Assembly (NCBI GenBank): GCA_934501475.1
Contig: CAKSUL010000007.1
Location: forward strand, 1 to 50,675
Direction of reading: 5' to 3'
From: an uncultured Roseovarius sp.
GTDB taxonomy: Bacteria > Pseudomonadota > Alphaproteobacteria > Rhodobacterales > Rhodobacteraceae
DNA: 50,675 bases
The notes beneath the pieces were generated by a model. It saw only the letters and a program-made list of their open reading frames with translations. It ran no database searches and had not been told where the DNA came from. Below, piece by piece: positions 37,597 through 47,220 of this stretch. The position numbers were made by a program, and so were the translations under genes. Numbering within the stretch: the stretch's first letter is position 1; every line of letters starts with the position of its first letter.

Positions 37597-39956
37597 GCCC
37601 GCTCGATCACAAGCTCCTGCGCGACCTCTGGCGCATGAAGGGACAGGCGGGCGCCATCGGCGCGGTGATCGCCGTGGGCGTGATGATGCTGGTGATGATG
37701 ACCGGCCTCACCGCCTCGCTCACCGAGACGCGGGACGCCTATTATGACCGCTATCGCCTTGCCGATGTCTTTGCCCCGGTCGCCCGCGCGCCCGGGCGGC
37801 TGGCTGCGCGCCTTGCCGAAATTCCGGGTGTGTCGTCAGTGCAGACGCGCGTCGTCGGGCGGGCGCTGATCGACCTGCCGGGTCAGGTGCTGCCGGTGCA
37901 GGCGCAGGCGGTGTCCCTGCCGGATCGCGGCCGCCCGGCGTTGAACGATGTCTACCTGACCGATGGCCGGATGCCTGCCTCGGGGCGACCGGACGAGATC
38001 CTGCTGCTGGCGAGTTTTGCCGCAGCCCATGATCTGCGCCCCGGCGACCGAATGCGCGCCACGATGAACGGGGCGCGGCGCAGCTTCGATATTGTGGGTC
38101 TCGCCCAATCGCCCGAGTTCCTCTACACGACCGCACCGGGCGAATTGGTGCCGGATGACGCGCGCTTTGGTGTCATCTGGATGGGCCGCTCGGGCCTTGC
38201 CGCCGCCTATGACATGGCGGGTGCGTTCAACGAGGCGTTGCTGGGCCTGTCGCGCGGCGCATCCGAGGCTTCGGTGCTCGACGCCGTCGATCGCCTGCTC
38301 AAGCCCTATGGCGGGTCCGGCGCCTACGGGCTGGCCGATCAGTTCTCAAACCGCTTCGTGTCCGAGGAAATTTCCGGGCTCGAGGCTGCGGCCGTGGGCG
38401 TTCCGCCGATCTTTCTCGCCGTGGCGGCCTTTCTTCTTTATATCGTCATCAGCCGCATGGTGCAGTCCGAGCGCGAGGAAATCGGGCTCATGAAAGCCTT
38501 CGGTTATACCAATGCCGAGGTCGGCGCGCATTATTTCAAGCTGATCCTCGCCATTGCCGCGGGTGGCGCGTTGGCCGGATGCCTTGGCGGTATCGTGGCG
38601 GGGCGCGCGCTGATCGGCGTCTATACGGCCTATTTCAAGTTTCCCTTCCTCGTCTTCCAGCTTGACCCGGCGTCCTTTGCAATCGGCGTCACGGTCAGCA
38701 TCCTGTCGGCGTCGGCGGGCGGGCTGTTCGTGCTGCGCCGCGTCTTTGCCCTGACACCGGCGGTCGCGATGCGCGCCCCCGCGCCGCCCAATTTCAGCCG
38801 GACGGGCCGGATCGGGCATAGCCTCAACCGGTTCCTCGATCAGCCCTCGCGCATGGTGCTTCGCCGCCTGACACGCCAGTCCGGGCGCATGGCCGGTTCG
38901 GTCATCGGTATCGCCTCGGGCATGGCTCTGTCGGTGGCGATGATCACGATCTACGCGGGTTTTGATCGCACGATCGACCTGACGTTTTCTGTCGTGGACC
39001 GCAGCGACGTCACCGTCAGCTTTACCCATGCGGTCAGCGACAAGACCCTGTTCGAACTGGTCCGCCTGCCGGGCGTGCAACGCGCCGAGCCGGTGCGCAT
39101 TGTCAGCGTCGTGCTGCGCCACGAACTGGAAAGCCACCGCGGCGCGCTGATCGGACTGCCGCCCCGGCCCGAACTCAACCGCGCGCTTGACGATGCGCTG
39201 GCCCCGATCGCCTTGCCGGAGCATGGTGTCGTGCTGTCCGAGGTGTTGGCCGACATGCTGGGGGTCGTGCCGGGCGATACGCTGACCGTCGATGTGCGCG
39301 AGGGGCGGCAACCGCTCTTGCAGATCCCCGTTGCCGGAACCGCGCGCAGCCTGCTCGGATCGCCCGCCTACATGGACCTTGACGCCCTGAACCGCGCCCT
39401 GCGGGAGCCGGGGCGCATCTCGGGCGCCTACCTGACCATCGACGAGGCAAAGGCCGATGCCATCTACCGCGCGCTTCAGGACATGCCGACCGTCGCAGGT
39501 GTCAGCCTGAAATCCGAGGCCCGCGATGCCTTTGTCACGCTCATGAACCAGGGTGCCGGCGCAATCCGCTACGTGATGGGGGCCATCGCCTTCGTCATCA
39601 CCTTCGGCATCGTCTACAACGCCGCGCGCATCGCGCTGGCCGAACGATCCCGCGACCTTGCCAGCCTGCGCGTCATCGGTTTCAGCAAGGGCGAGGTGGC
39701 CTTTGTCCTGCTGGGCGAACTGGCGGTTGTCACAGTGATCGCGCTGCCGGTCGGCGCGATCCTGGGCTATTATCTGTCCTTCGGCATCGCCGCGGGGTTT
39801 TCGACCGATCTATACCAGATTCCAGCCGTTTTCGACCCGGTCAGCTATGGGCAGGCCACGCTTGTCGTGCTTGGTGCCGCGCTCGTCTCCGGCTGGCTGG
39901 TCAAACGCGACCTCGACAGGGCCGACCTGATCGCGGCGCTCAAGACACGGGAATAG
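37590..39956 (+). CDS. ABC transporter permease with two FtsX domains
   Basis: 788 residues. One N-terminal membrane helix (about 20-42) precedes a large periplasmic domain; FtsX-type bundles lie near 270-400 and 660-780, with an internal membrane segment near 435-460. This double layout resembles LolC/E-like and lipid or peptide exporters in the FtsX superfamily. It couples with the upstream ATPase and the downstream adaptor, 3 bases away. The substrate is unknown; lipid, peptide or drug export are all possible. Confidence 0.88.
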   Translation: MVSPLDHKLLRDLWRMKGQAGAIGAVIAVGVMMLVMMTGLTASLTETRDAYYDRYRLADVFAPVARAPGRLAARLAEIPGVSSVQTRVVGRALIDLPGQVLPVQAQAVSLPDRGRPALNDVYLTDGRMPASGRPDEILLLASFAAAHDLRPGDRMRATMNGARRSFDIVGLAQSPEFLYTTAPGELVPDDARFGVIWMGRSGLAAAYDMAGAFNEALLGLSRGASEASVLDAVDRLLKPYGGSGAYGLADQFSNRFVSEEISGLEAAAVGVPPIFLAVAAFLLYIVISRMVQSEREEIGLMKAFGYTNAEVGAHYFKLILAIAAGGALAGCLGGIVAGRALIGVYTAYFKFPFLVFQLDPASFAIGVTVSILSASAGGLFVLRRVFALTPAVAMRAPAPPNFSRTGRIGHSLNRFLDQPSRMVLRRLTRQSGRMAGSVIGIASGMALSVAMITIYAGFDRTIDLTFSVVDRSDVTVSFTHAVSDKTLFELVRLPGVQRAEPVRIVSVVLRHELESHRGALIGLPPRPELNRALDDALAPIALPEHGVVLSEVLADMLGVVPGDTLTVDVREGRQPLLQIPVAGTARSLLGSPAYMDLDALNRALREPGRISGAYLTIDEAKADAIYRALQDMPTVAGVSLKSEARDAFVTLMNQGAGAIRYVMGAIAFVITFGIVYNAARIALAERSRDLASLRVIGFSKGEVAFVLLGELAVVTVIALPVGAILGYYLSFGIAAGFSTDLYQIPAVFDPVSYGQATLVVLGAALVSGWLVKRDLDRADLIAALKTRE

Positions 39957-39959
39957 ACC

Positions 39960-41195
39960 ATGGCAAAAGCGAAGAAACGATCCCGCCTGATGCTTACGAC
40001 CGTTGTTGCCCTGCTGATCGCGGGCGCCCTGACGGCAGCGTTCTGGCCCCGCCCGACGATGGTTGATCTCGGCAAAGTGACACGGGGCCCGATGATGGTC
40101 ACCATCGACGAGGAAGGCCGCACGCGGGTTGCCGAGGCCTATGTCGTGTCCACGCCGGTCGCGGGGCGGCTTCAGCGGGTCCGGGTCGATCCCGGTGATC
40201 CGGTGGTGCGGGGCGAAACTGTCGTGGCGCATATGCTGCCGATCAACCCCGCAGCGCTCGACATACGCACGCGCGAGCAGGCATTGGCGGCCGTGCAGGC
40301 GGCCGAGGCGGTCCTGCGTGTCGCGCGCGCCGATCTGAACGCCGCCATGGCCAACCGCGATCTGGCCGAATCCGAGCTTTTCCGCAGCGAGAAACTTGCC
40401 GAGCAGCAGATCGCCAGTCAGGCCGCGCTTGATCGTGCGCGCCAGAACCTGCGCGTCTCGGATGCCGCCGTCGAAACCGCCGAAGCCGCCATTGCCATGC
40501 GCGAGGCGGAACTGGCCAATGCGCGCGCGCAGCTTATCGGATTCGACGATCAGGGCCTTGCCGCTGCCATCGGCAACACGCGCGGCGATGACATCCCTCT
40601 CCATGCGCCCGCCGATGGCCGCATCCTGCGGATCATGCAACAGAGCGAGACGACGCTACCCGCCGGCACCCCTATCATGGAGATCGGCGACATCGAGGGC
40701 GAACTGGAAGTGGTCGTTCACCTGATTTCATCCGATGCGGTGCAGGTCGATATCGGTGACCGCGTCATCATCGAGGATTGGGGCGGCACGGCGTCGCTGG
40801 ACGGTGAAGTGCGCCGCATCGACCCGTTCGGCATCACGGAATATTCGGCGCTCGGCGTCGAGGAACAGCGCGTTCCCGTCACCGTCGCGCTGACCGGTCC
40901 GCCCGAAGATCGGCGCGCCCTGGGGCATGGCTATCGCGTCGAGGCGCGTATCGTCGTCTGGCAGGACGAGGACGCGCTGCAAGTTCCGGCAAGCGCCCTT
41001 TTCCGCACCGGGCAGGACTGGTCGGTGTTCGTGGCGCAAGACGGCACCGCCACGTCGCGCAGGATCCGGATAGGCCGCAACAACGGGATCGTCGCGCAGG
41101 TTCTGGACGGGCTGTCGCCGGGGGAGCAGGTGATCCTCTACCCGTCGGCGGCCATTACCAACGGGGCGTCCATCGCGCAGCGAACGGTGCAATAG
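39960..41195 (+). CDS. HlyD-family periplasmic adaptor subunit
   Basis: 411 residues. A single membrane anchor (about 11-29) is followed by a beta-barrel/lipoyl half (TPVAGRLQRVRVDPGDPV), a helical hairpin (about 95-190), the second lipoyl half (HAPADGRILRI) and the barrel and membrane-proximal domains. It links the inner-membrane ABC pump to an outer-membrane channel, which is not encoded here. Last gene of the cluster. Confidence 0.9.
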   Translation: MAKAKKRSRLMLTTVVALLIAGALTAAFWPRPTMVDLGKVTRGPMMVTIDEEGRTRVAEAYVVSTPVAGRLQRVRVDPGDPVVRGETVVAHMLPINPAALDIRTREQALAAVQAAEAVLRVARADLNAAMANRDLAESELFRSEKLAEQQIASQAALDRARQNLRVSDAAVETAEAAIAMREAELANARAQLIGFDDQGLAAAIGNTRGDDIPLHAPADGRILRIMQQSETTLPAGTPIMEIGDIEGELEVVVHLISSDAVQVDIGDRVIIEDWGGTASLDGEVRRIDPFGITEYSALGVEEQRVPVTVALTGPPEDRRALGHGYRVEARIVVWQDEDALQVPASALFRTGQDWSVFVAQDGTATSRRIRIGRNNGIVAQVLDGLSPGEQVILYPSAAITNGASIAQRTVQ

Positions 41196-41196
41196 T

Positions 41197-41316
41197 CAAG
41201 AGCGCGAGGGCATCCTCAGCCAGGCGGCGGACGAGATCGAAAACCGTGTGCCGCATATCGTCTTCGGGGATGCGGACCTCAAGGCGGCGGCCAAGGCCGT
41301 GGCATCGGGGATCTGA
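41197..41316 (+). pseudogene. Short relic of an aldehyde dehydrogenase-like gene
   Basis: A 39-codon open frame directly after the adaptor gene ends with TGA at 41314-41316 and has no start. It contains PHIVFGDADLKAA, which resembles the IVFxDADLDAA strand-turn of aldehyde dehydrogenases, but stops at a point where the family continues for over 200 residues. It looks like a leftover of a disrupted gene at the end of the exporter islet. The match is short, so the call is tentative. Confidence 0.4.
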
Positions 41317-41518
41317 CGCGGGGTCGCACGATCAGCGCGGGTTGTGCCGCCAAGCTGGCGGGTGATCTTGCACGCGGCCCTTGCAACAGGGGGCTTTCCC
41401 CATAAAGTGCCTGTGAACCGCAAGCCCCGGTTGATGCCCCCCTGTCCGGCGGCATCGCCTCTTGGCGGCGCGGGGCAAGCGGGGTAAGTCTGGGACATTC
41501 GCCACCAAGGAGCGCAGC
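41317..41518. other. Intergenic stretch before thyA
   Basis: About 200 bases without a supported gene, completing a 323-base gap between the adaptor gene and thyA. It ends with the AAGGAG ribosome site of thyA. I see no clear promoter hexamers. Confidence 0.45.
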
Positions 41519-42352
41519 GTGCAGCAATATCACGACGCATTGAAAACGGTGCTGGACCTGGGCGAAGAGTCCGGCGATCGCACCGGAACCGGGACCATAT
41601 CGTATTTCGGGTTGCAGCACCGCTATCGGCTCGCGGACGGCTTTCCGCTGATGACGACGAAAAAGCTGCATCTGCGCTCGATCATCCATGAATTGCTGTG
41701 GTTCCTCGCCGGAGATACCAATATCGGCTATCTCAAGCAGAATGGCGTGTCGATCTGGGATGAATGGGCGGATGAAAATGGCGATCTGGGGCCGGTTTAC
41801 GGCCATCAGTGGCGCAGTTTTCCAACCCTCGTGCCGACCGGCGAATCCCGCGATGGTGCGCCGCTATTCACCAGGGGCGGGGTGGATCAGATCGCCGATC
41901 TGGTGGCGCTGATCCGCGATGCGCCCGACAGCCGCCGCATGATCGTTTCGGCGTGGAATCCGGGGGATGTGCCGGATATGGCGCTGCCGCCCTGTCATAC
42001 GCTGTGGCAGGTGCGGGTGCTGAACGGCAAGCTGCATTTGCAGCTTTATCAGCGCTCGGCCGACATGTTCCTGGGCGTGCCGTTCAATATCGCTTCCTAT
42101 GCGTTGCTGGCGGTGATGCTGGCGCATGTGACGGGCAATGAGCCGGGCGATTTCGTCCATACGATCGGCGATGCCCATATCTATTCCAACCATATGGAGC
42201 AGGTGAAAACCCAGTTGGCGCGCACGCCCAAGGCGCTGCCCCGGTTGCGGATCACCCGTCAGGTTCCGTCGATTTTCGATTTCCGCTACGAGGATTTCGA
42301 GATCACCGGCTATGACCCCGACCCGGCCATTCGCGCCCCGGTGGCGGTATGA
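41519..42352 (+). CDS. thyA: Thymidylate synthase
   Basis: 277 residues from a GTG at 41519, selected because AAGGAG lies 6 bases upstream and the protein then begins with the family motif [24 protein letters not shown]. The catalytic cysteine is C159 in LPPCHTLWQ, and dUMP contacts are seen in [14 protein letters not shown]. It methylates dUMP with methylene-THF to dTMP and DHF. Its stop overlaps folA by 4 bases, coupling DHF production to its reduction. Confidence 0.96.
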   Translation: MQQYHDALKTVLDLGEESGDRTGTGTISYFGLQHRYRLADGFPLMTTKKLHLRSIIHELLWFLAGDTNIGYLKQNGVSIWDEWADENGDLGPVYGHQWRSFPTLVPTGESRDGAPLFTRGGVDQIADLVALIRDAPDSRRMIVSAWNPGDVPDMALPPCHTLWQVRVLNGKLHLQLYQRSADMFLGVPFNIASYALLAVMLAHVTGNEPGDFVHTIGDAHIYSNHMEQVKTQLARTPKALPRLRITRQVPSIFDFRYEDFEITGYDPDPAIRAPVAV

Positions 42353-42831
42353 TCTCGCTTGTGGTGGCCCGCGCCAGAGGCGGCGCGATCGGGCGCGATG
42401 GCACGATTCCCTGGCATGCGCCCGAGGATCTGGCGTTCTTTCAGCGCGAAACCACGGGTGGCGCGATCATCATGGGGCGGCGCACATGGGAAAGCCTGCC
42501 TTACAAGCCATTGAAAAACCGTCTGAATATCGTCGTATCGTCAAAGGGATGCAGCGCCGAACATGTGGTGTCCAGCGTCGAGGACGCGGTCGCGATGGCC
42601 CACGCCGCAGGGCATCGCCGCCTTTACGGCATCGGCGGTGAGGGGATATATCGCGCGCTGTTGCCCCTGTCCGAGCGGTTGCTGATCACCGAAGTGGCGC
42701 TGGACGTGCCCGATGCCGATACGTTCTTTCCACCGCTGGGCGCGTCGGATTGGGTGATCCTGGGCCGGCATGTTCTGCGCCGCGATGATCCGGGCTGTGT
42801 TCTGGTTGAATATCTGCGGCGCATGGGCTGA
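42349..42831 (+). CDS. folA: Dihydrofolate reductase
   Basis: 160 residues. The catalytic acid is D27 in [11 protein letters not shown], and NADPH contacts are [11 protein letters not shown] and GIGGEGIY. It regenerates THF from the DHF made by thyA, which overlaps it by 4 bases. It is convergent with the leftward six-gene operon that ends at 42849. Confidence 0.95.
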   Translation: MISLVVARARGGAIGRDGTIPWHAPEDLAFFQRETTGGAIIMGRRTWESLPYKPLKNRLNIVVSSKGCSAEHVVSSVEDAVAMAHAAGHRRLYGIGGEGIYRALLPLSERLLITEVALDVPDADTFFPPLGASDWVILGRHVLRRDDPGCVLVEYLRRMG

Positions 42832-42848
42832 GGCCGCCCATAAAGCCT

Positions 42849-43505
42849 TTAGCGTTTATGCTTGGGTCGCCAGCTGTCGCGCCAGCGTTTGAGCCGCGAG
42901 CGGCGCGCATTCAGGGCGCTTTCGGTGGCTTCCCAGCCCTCCTGGATATCATCGACAAGCGGGTCGATCCGCGCGGTGCGGAACCGGTGCCATATCCGCC
43001 AGATCATCAGGGTGATTGCAAGAAACCCGACCAGAATCGAGATGTTCAGCCATGGAATCCCGGTGCCCGCATCCGGCCCCGAGATGGGGCGCACCCCGAC
43101 CGCATTGGGAAAGATCGACATGAATTCGTTGCGCCAGCCATAATGGCGGATCACCACCCAGTTGGGCGCGGCGGCGGTGGATTTGTTGTCGGCGGCCTCG
43201 GCCTGCAAATTGGATGTGTCGAATTTGAAATAGGGCGGCCAGCCCCAACCGGTGTCTTCGTTGCGATAGACCATGACGCGGCCATTGGGGCGCACGGCCT
43301 GAATGAAGAATACATCGCGGTTTGCCGTGCCCGCGTCATTGCCGACATCCGCGCTGGCCCAGAAGATCGAATTTTCGCCAAAATCTATGCGCTTTTCATA
43401 GGTGTCGGTGATCCGCACGATGTCTTTCTGGGGCAGGGTGTAATGAAATACCGCGGCAATCAGCGCCCAGAACACGATCCAGAAGGTCCATTTGACATAG
43501 TGCAT
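42849..43505 (-). CDS. DUF1523-like membrane protein (last gene of the AAA+ operon)
   Basis: 218 residues. A membrane segment at about 5-24 and another near 150-171 flank a soluble, presumably periplasmic domain (Trp and Asn rich, with GENSIFWASADVGNDAG and WVVIRHYGWRNEF). A basic C-terminal tail (RRSRLKRWRDSWRPKHKR) faces the cytoplasm. I associate this layout with DUF1523, a Rhodobacterales family of unknown role. It follows the 88-residue membrane gene by 10 bases. Confidence 0.8.
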   Translation of the reverse strand: MHYVKWTFWIVFWALIAAVFHYTLPQKDIVRITDTYEKRIDFGENSIFWASADVGNDAGTANRDVFFIQAVRPNGRVMVYRNEDTGWGWPPYFKFDTSNLQAEAADNKSTAAAPNWVVIRHYGWRNEFMSIFPNAVGVRPISGPDAGTGIPWLNISILVGFLAITLMIWRIWHRFRTARIDPLVDDIQEGWEATESALNARRSRLKRWRDSWRPKHKR

Positions 43506-43515
43506 CGCCGCCCCC

Positions 43516-43782
43516 TCAGTAAAAATTGGTCAGATAGATGATCAGCGCCACGACGCAGACCGGCACGATATAGACCCCGAGGATCAACTTGCGGCGCAAT
43601 GATGCGTCATATTCGGCCAGACCGCGTTCGACGAAATCCCCCATATCCCCGCTATGGCCCTCGTTCAGCCATTCGGCGCGCAGTTTGCGCCGCCGCATCG
43701 CGCGCGAATAAAGCGACAGCGCCACATATATCACCGTCAACACGATGAATCCGATGAAAATCAGGCGGGCGAGGGGCAACAT
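43516..43782 (-). CDS. Small two-helix membrane protein (AAA+ operon)
   Basis: 88 residues: membrane segments at about 4-25 and 66-86 with a basic/acidic cytoplasmic loop (RAMRRRKLRAEW, then an acidic GDMGDFVERGLAEYD). It lies 3 bases after the 452-residue gene and 10 before the DUF1523-like gene. I recognise no family. Its place between soluble operon proteins and the membrane protein suggests it helps dock the complex at the inner membrane (inference). Confidence 0.7.
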   Translation of the reverse strand: MLPLARLIFIGFIVLTVIYVALSLYSRAMRRRKLRAEWLNEGHSGDMGDFVERGLAEYDASLRRKLILGVYIVPVCVVALIIYLTNFY

Positions 43783-43785
43783 GAT

Positions 43786-45144
43786 CTATCTCCTGACCGG
43801 GCCCCAGGGGCCGATGGGCGGTTTCCTTTTGCCGCTGTCCTTGCGCGGTGCGGGCGGCGGTGCGGGGTCCTGCATCTTGGGTTCATGCCCGAACAGCGCC
43901 TTGCGCACGCCCATTTTGTCGATCTGATATTCATTTACCAGAAAATCGACGACATAATCGCGTTTTGCGTCGGGCCAAGTGCTGTAATTCTTGTAAAACA
44001 GGCTTTTGTGGCAGATGAACATCTGTCGGATGTCCTTTGGGCTGAGTTCGCTCAGCAGCATGTTCACAAGGTCGGCGTCGGGGTGATCGGCGGCGCGGAA
44101 CGTATAGAAATAGGCCGGATGCTCGGAGGTGATGCGCGGCCACGGCCCGCCATTCTCGGCCCAGTTCACCAGGGCGGAAATGGCGTGGAATTCTTCGGGG
44201 AGCTTGTCGATATGGGTGCGCGTGAGGCGGCGCATCTCGTTGCGGGTGCGGGTCTGCGGCGCGATGCCCAGGGCGGCCAGCGTATCGACCAGGATGAAAT
44301 CCATCTTCTGGCGCAGGATCGCGGCGGCGTCTATGCCGCGCGATTTGACGATCGGTTCCACCAGGTTGTTGAGGTCGAGGAATTTGGTGATGCGGTTGCG
44401 CTCGCTCAGGTCGAACACATGCTTGATCGGCAGATCGCCCAACGCGGCCTTGTCGCCCGCGGTGATCAGGGCCGGGTGTTCGACGTTGCGGAACAGATAG
44501 GTGCCGCCGAAATGTTCGGTCCAGAAATTGCCCTGATCGAAACGCATCTCCTTGAGCTTGACGGGGTTGCGCACCACATCGCCGGTGTCACCCGCAAGGC
44601 CGATCATCTCGGCGATCAGCACGTCATCGAACCACGCATCGGGCGTGTTGAGGAACTGCGACACCTTCTGGTCCAGTTTCTCGGTCTGGCGGATGGTGCC
44701 GCTGGTGGTGTCGGCCTCGATCGTGATGGTGCGGATGTCGAACAGGCGTCCGGGGCTGGACATGTCATAGACCGAATTCAGCAATTCCCCCGCGACACCG
44801 TCGCGCGCGGTCAGGGCGAACAGCGCCGGTTCGTTTTCGGTGATGAACTGACGCAGGATCCCGCGCGAGGTCGAGAATTTGGCGTTGAGCAGCGGCGCGG
44901 TCTTCTGCGCGGTGGTCAGCAGGATGAACTGGCGGTTCACGCCGTCCTGATTGAGGTAGAGCGGATCATCCAGCTCCAGCCCGATTTCGGGCGAATACCC
45001 CGAGATGTCGATATAGAAATCCGTCAGCGCCGTCTGCAAACCCGTCAGATGCCTGAGCGCGCGGTTATACCGCTCGACCAGCGCGGGGCTGTCGATATGG
45101 ATCAGGTTGCCGAACATGAGGCCGGATTTGATGAGGCGGTTCAT
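43786..45144 (-). CDS. Unknown soluble protein with Pro-rich tail (AAA+ operon)
   Basis: 452 residues from the ATG at 45144; a GTG at 45153 would add three residues, and neither has a clear ribosome site. No signal peptide or membrane segment is evident. The protein is mixed alpha/beta, with a Pro/Arg-rich C-terminal tail (PAPPPAPRKDSGKRKPP) that may be a flexible binding segment. It lies 91 bases downstream of the AAA+ gene. I believe Rhodobacterales relatives carry a DUF label, but I cannot confirm which, and no function is known to me. Confidence 0.78.
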   Translation of the reverse strand: MNRLIKSGLMFGNLIHIDSPALVERYNRALRHLTGLQTALTDFYIDISGYSPEIGLELDDPLYLNQDGVNRQFILLTTAQKTAPLLNAKFSTSRGILRQFITENEPALFALTARDGVAGELLNSVYDMSSPGRLFDIRTITIEADTTSGTIRQTEKLDQKVSQFLNTPDAWFDDVLIAEMIGLAGDTGDVVRNPVKLKEMRFDQGNFWTEHFGGTYLFRNVEHPALITAGDKAALGDLPIKHVFDLSERNRITKFLDLNNLVEPIVKSRGIDAAAILRQKMDFILVDTLAALGIAPQTRTRNEMRRLTRTHIDKLPEEFHAISALVNWAENGGPWPRITSEHPAYFYTFRAADHPDADLVNMLLSELSPKDIRQMFICHKSLFYKNYSTWPDAKRDYVVDFLVNEYQIDKMGVRKALFGHEPKMQDPAPPPAPRKDSGKRKPPIGPWGPVRR

Positions 45145-45235
45145 GGGGTCCACTTATAGACAATAATGGCCCGACAGATGCTGTCAAACTGCAGGGCCGT
45201 GCCATGCACAGCCCTATATCGGGGGCGGGGCGGCG

Positions 45236-47173
45236 TCATCCCTTGCCCTCCAGATAGCGACGCTTGGCCTCTTCGCTGCGTGCGAATTCGCGCACCATGT
45301 TTTCGATCGCCACCTCGTCGGATTTGTCGGCATAGCGGAATTCGCTATCCGCATAGCGGTTGATTTCCTGAATGACCATGTCGATGGTGATCGGCCGGCG
45401 CAGGTCTTCGATCATCGCTTTCTTGGTGTCGTAATCCCTGAACAGGAACAGGTCGGGTTTTTCCATCCACTCGTCAGGCAGTTCGAAATCCATCGCGCGC
45501 ACCTTGACCGCGTCGGTGATGTTCTTGATCGCGCGCCCGGTAAAGCGGTCATCGGCCTGCTGGATCGCCTTGAGATAGGTGCCCAGCTTGGCGATGGTAT
45601 CGAGCGCGCCGATATCGCGCGCGACGCGCTCGAACACATGCAGCAGGGCGTCTTCCTGCGGGCGCGCGTGGCTCTCGAATGAGGCGGCGACGGCCTTTTT
45701 GATCTCTTGCGCGGCGAATGGCTCGTGCGCGCCAAGGGGGATGTCGTGGTTGCGCCCCATCAGCAGATAGAGAATGTCGATATAGTCATCGCGGGTTTGC
45801 GGGCCATCCACCAGAAACCGCGCCCCGGCGCGCTGGCGCAGCGCATCATCGACGTTTTCAGGGTAGTTCGAGAACATCCCGAAGGTGCAATTGCCGCGCA
45901 CCACGGTGTTGGCACCGGCGAAACTCTCCATCAGGACGGCGGTGATTTCCAGCTGTCCGGCGCTGGATTGGCGGTCACCGCGCTTGCCCGCCAGTTGGTC
46001 GATATCGTCGATGGTGCCAAAGCCGATGACGCCGGGATCAAGGATGGTGTTCACAAAGCTCTTGGCGTTCTGGGCCGATTTGCCCTGATAGCTGTCGATG
46101 CTGTCGGTCGAGAGGTTCTGATAGCGGAACGGATAGCTCGCAGCGGCGCAATACTCATTCAGCAGCCCGGCCATCATCTGGATCAGCGTCGTCTTGCCGG
46201 TGCCGGGTTTGCCATCGCCCATGAAGGTGAAGATAAAGCCGCCCAGATCGGCAAACGGGTTCAACCGGCGGTCAAAATCATAGGCCATCAGCATCTTGGT
46301 CAGCTTCAGCGCCTGATATTTGGCGATGTGGTTGCCCACCACCTCATGCGGTTTCTTGAACGTCATGGTGAGGGTGGTGGATCTGGCGTGGGACGCGGGG
46401 GCAAAGCCACGAATGGTGAAATCATCGGCCTCGACCCGCCAACTGGCCCCGGTAAAGGGCGCAAGGCGCGGCGCGTTGGCGGCGCGCAGGGCAAGTTTGG
46501 CCATCACCTGTTCTGCATGGCCACTCAGCGTGGCGACAAGGGTCGCGTCGTCATGGGCAAAGGCGGCGATGCGCTGATCCAGTTCCCACAGCACGCCATG
46601 CAGGGCGATCTGGTGGTTGTCGGGCAGGATTTCCTCGGCCTCGGGCAGGGCGATGGTGGCGTCGCTGGCATGGGCGGACAACAGGAACGCGGTGGCATTG
46701 GCAAAGACATGGGCGCAGGCCAGCGCCTCGGCGCTCAGCAATTCGCCGAATTCGGCCTTGCGGTTGGCGGGCAGGGACCCGGCCAGATTGGCGCGGCGCA
46801 GATCGGCCAGCCCGGTCGCCTCAGCGTAGGTTTCCCCGACGGCCAGCGCGATCGCCAGCGCGCGGCGCAGCACCTGAAGCGTGGTCGCCGCCAGCGGAGT
46901 CATCAGCGGATCATCCCCGTCCGCGCCACTGATGCGCGCGATCAGGTTCACGCCCTCGGGGCGCGCGGTCGAGCGGGTCACAAGGCCCGGCGTGGTGCTG
47001 CGAAAGCGGCGCCGCGTGCCGATGCCGCTTGATTGTTCCTCGGCCTGATCGGGGGGGTGCGCGCGGCCCACGCGCGGCGTGTGATCGAACCCGTCCAGCA
47101 TGGCGATGGCGGCGGCGTAATGTTTGGTGATGTCTTCTTCGCGAAGCTCCATCATGTCGCTGGATTGGCTCAT
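45236..47173 (-). CDS. AAA+ ATPase (AAA+ operon)
   Basis: 645 residues (GAGGAACAG upstream). An N-terminal helical region of about 300 residues, unlike any family I know, precedes a full AAA+ module: Walker A GKPGTGKTT (321-329), Walker B GTIDDID (386-392, Asp-Asp in place of Asp-Glu), sensor 1 asparagine in MFSNYPEN (433-440), an arginine-finger region DDALRQRAGARF (442-453) and a sensor 2 block FTGRAIKNI (544-552). Such ATPases remodel protein complexes, often as hexamers. The coiled-coil and membrane partners point to a membrane-linked remodelling system. Confidence 0.88.
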   Translation of the reverse strand: MSQSSDMMELREEDITKHYAAAIAMLDGFDHTPRVGRAHPPDQAEEQSSGIGTRRRFRSTTPGLVTRSTARPEGVNLIARISGADGDDPLMTPLAATTLQVLRRALAIALAVGETYAEATGLADLRRANLAGSLPANRKAEFGELLSAEALACAHVFANATAFLLSAHASDATIALPEAEEILPDNHQIALHGVLWELDQRIAAFAHDDATLVATLSGHAEQVMAKLALRAANAPRLAPFTGASWRVEADDFTIRGFAPASHARSTTLTMTFKKPHEVVGNHIAKYQALKLTKMLMAYDFDRRLNPFADLGGFIFTFMGDGKPGTGKTTLIQMMAGLLNEYCAAASYPFRYQNLSTDSIDSYQGKSAQNAKSFVNTILDPGVIGFGTIDDIDQLAGKRGDRQSSAGQLEITAVLMESFAGANTVVRGNCTFGMFSNYPENVDDALRQRAGARFLVDGPQTRDDYIDILYLLMGRNHDIPLGAHEPFAAQEIKKAVAASFESHARPQEDALLHVFERVARDIGALDTIAKLGTYLKAIQQADDRFTGRAIKNITDAVKVRAMDFELPDEWMEKPDLFLFRDYDTKKAMIEDLRRPITIDMVIQEINRYADSEFRYADKSDEVAIENMVREFARSEEAKRRYLEGKG

Positions 47174-47220
47174 CTGTTCCTCAAACCATGCGGCGGGGAT
47201 TGCCCGCCTTGTTCATTGCA

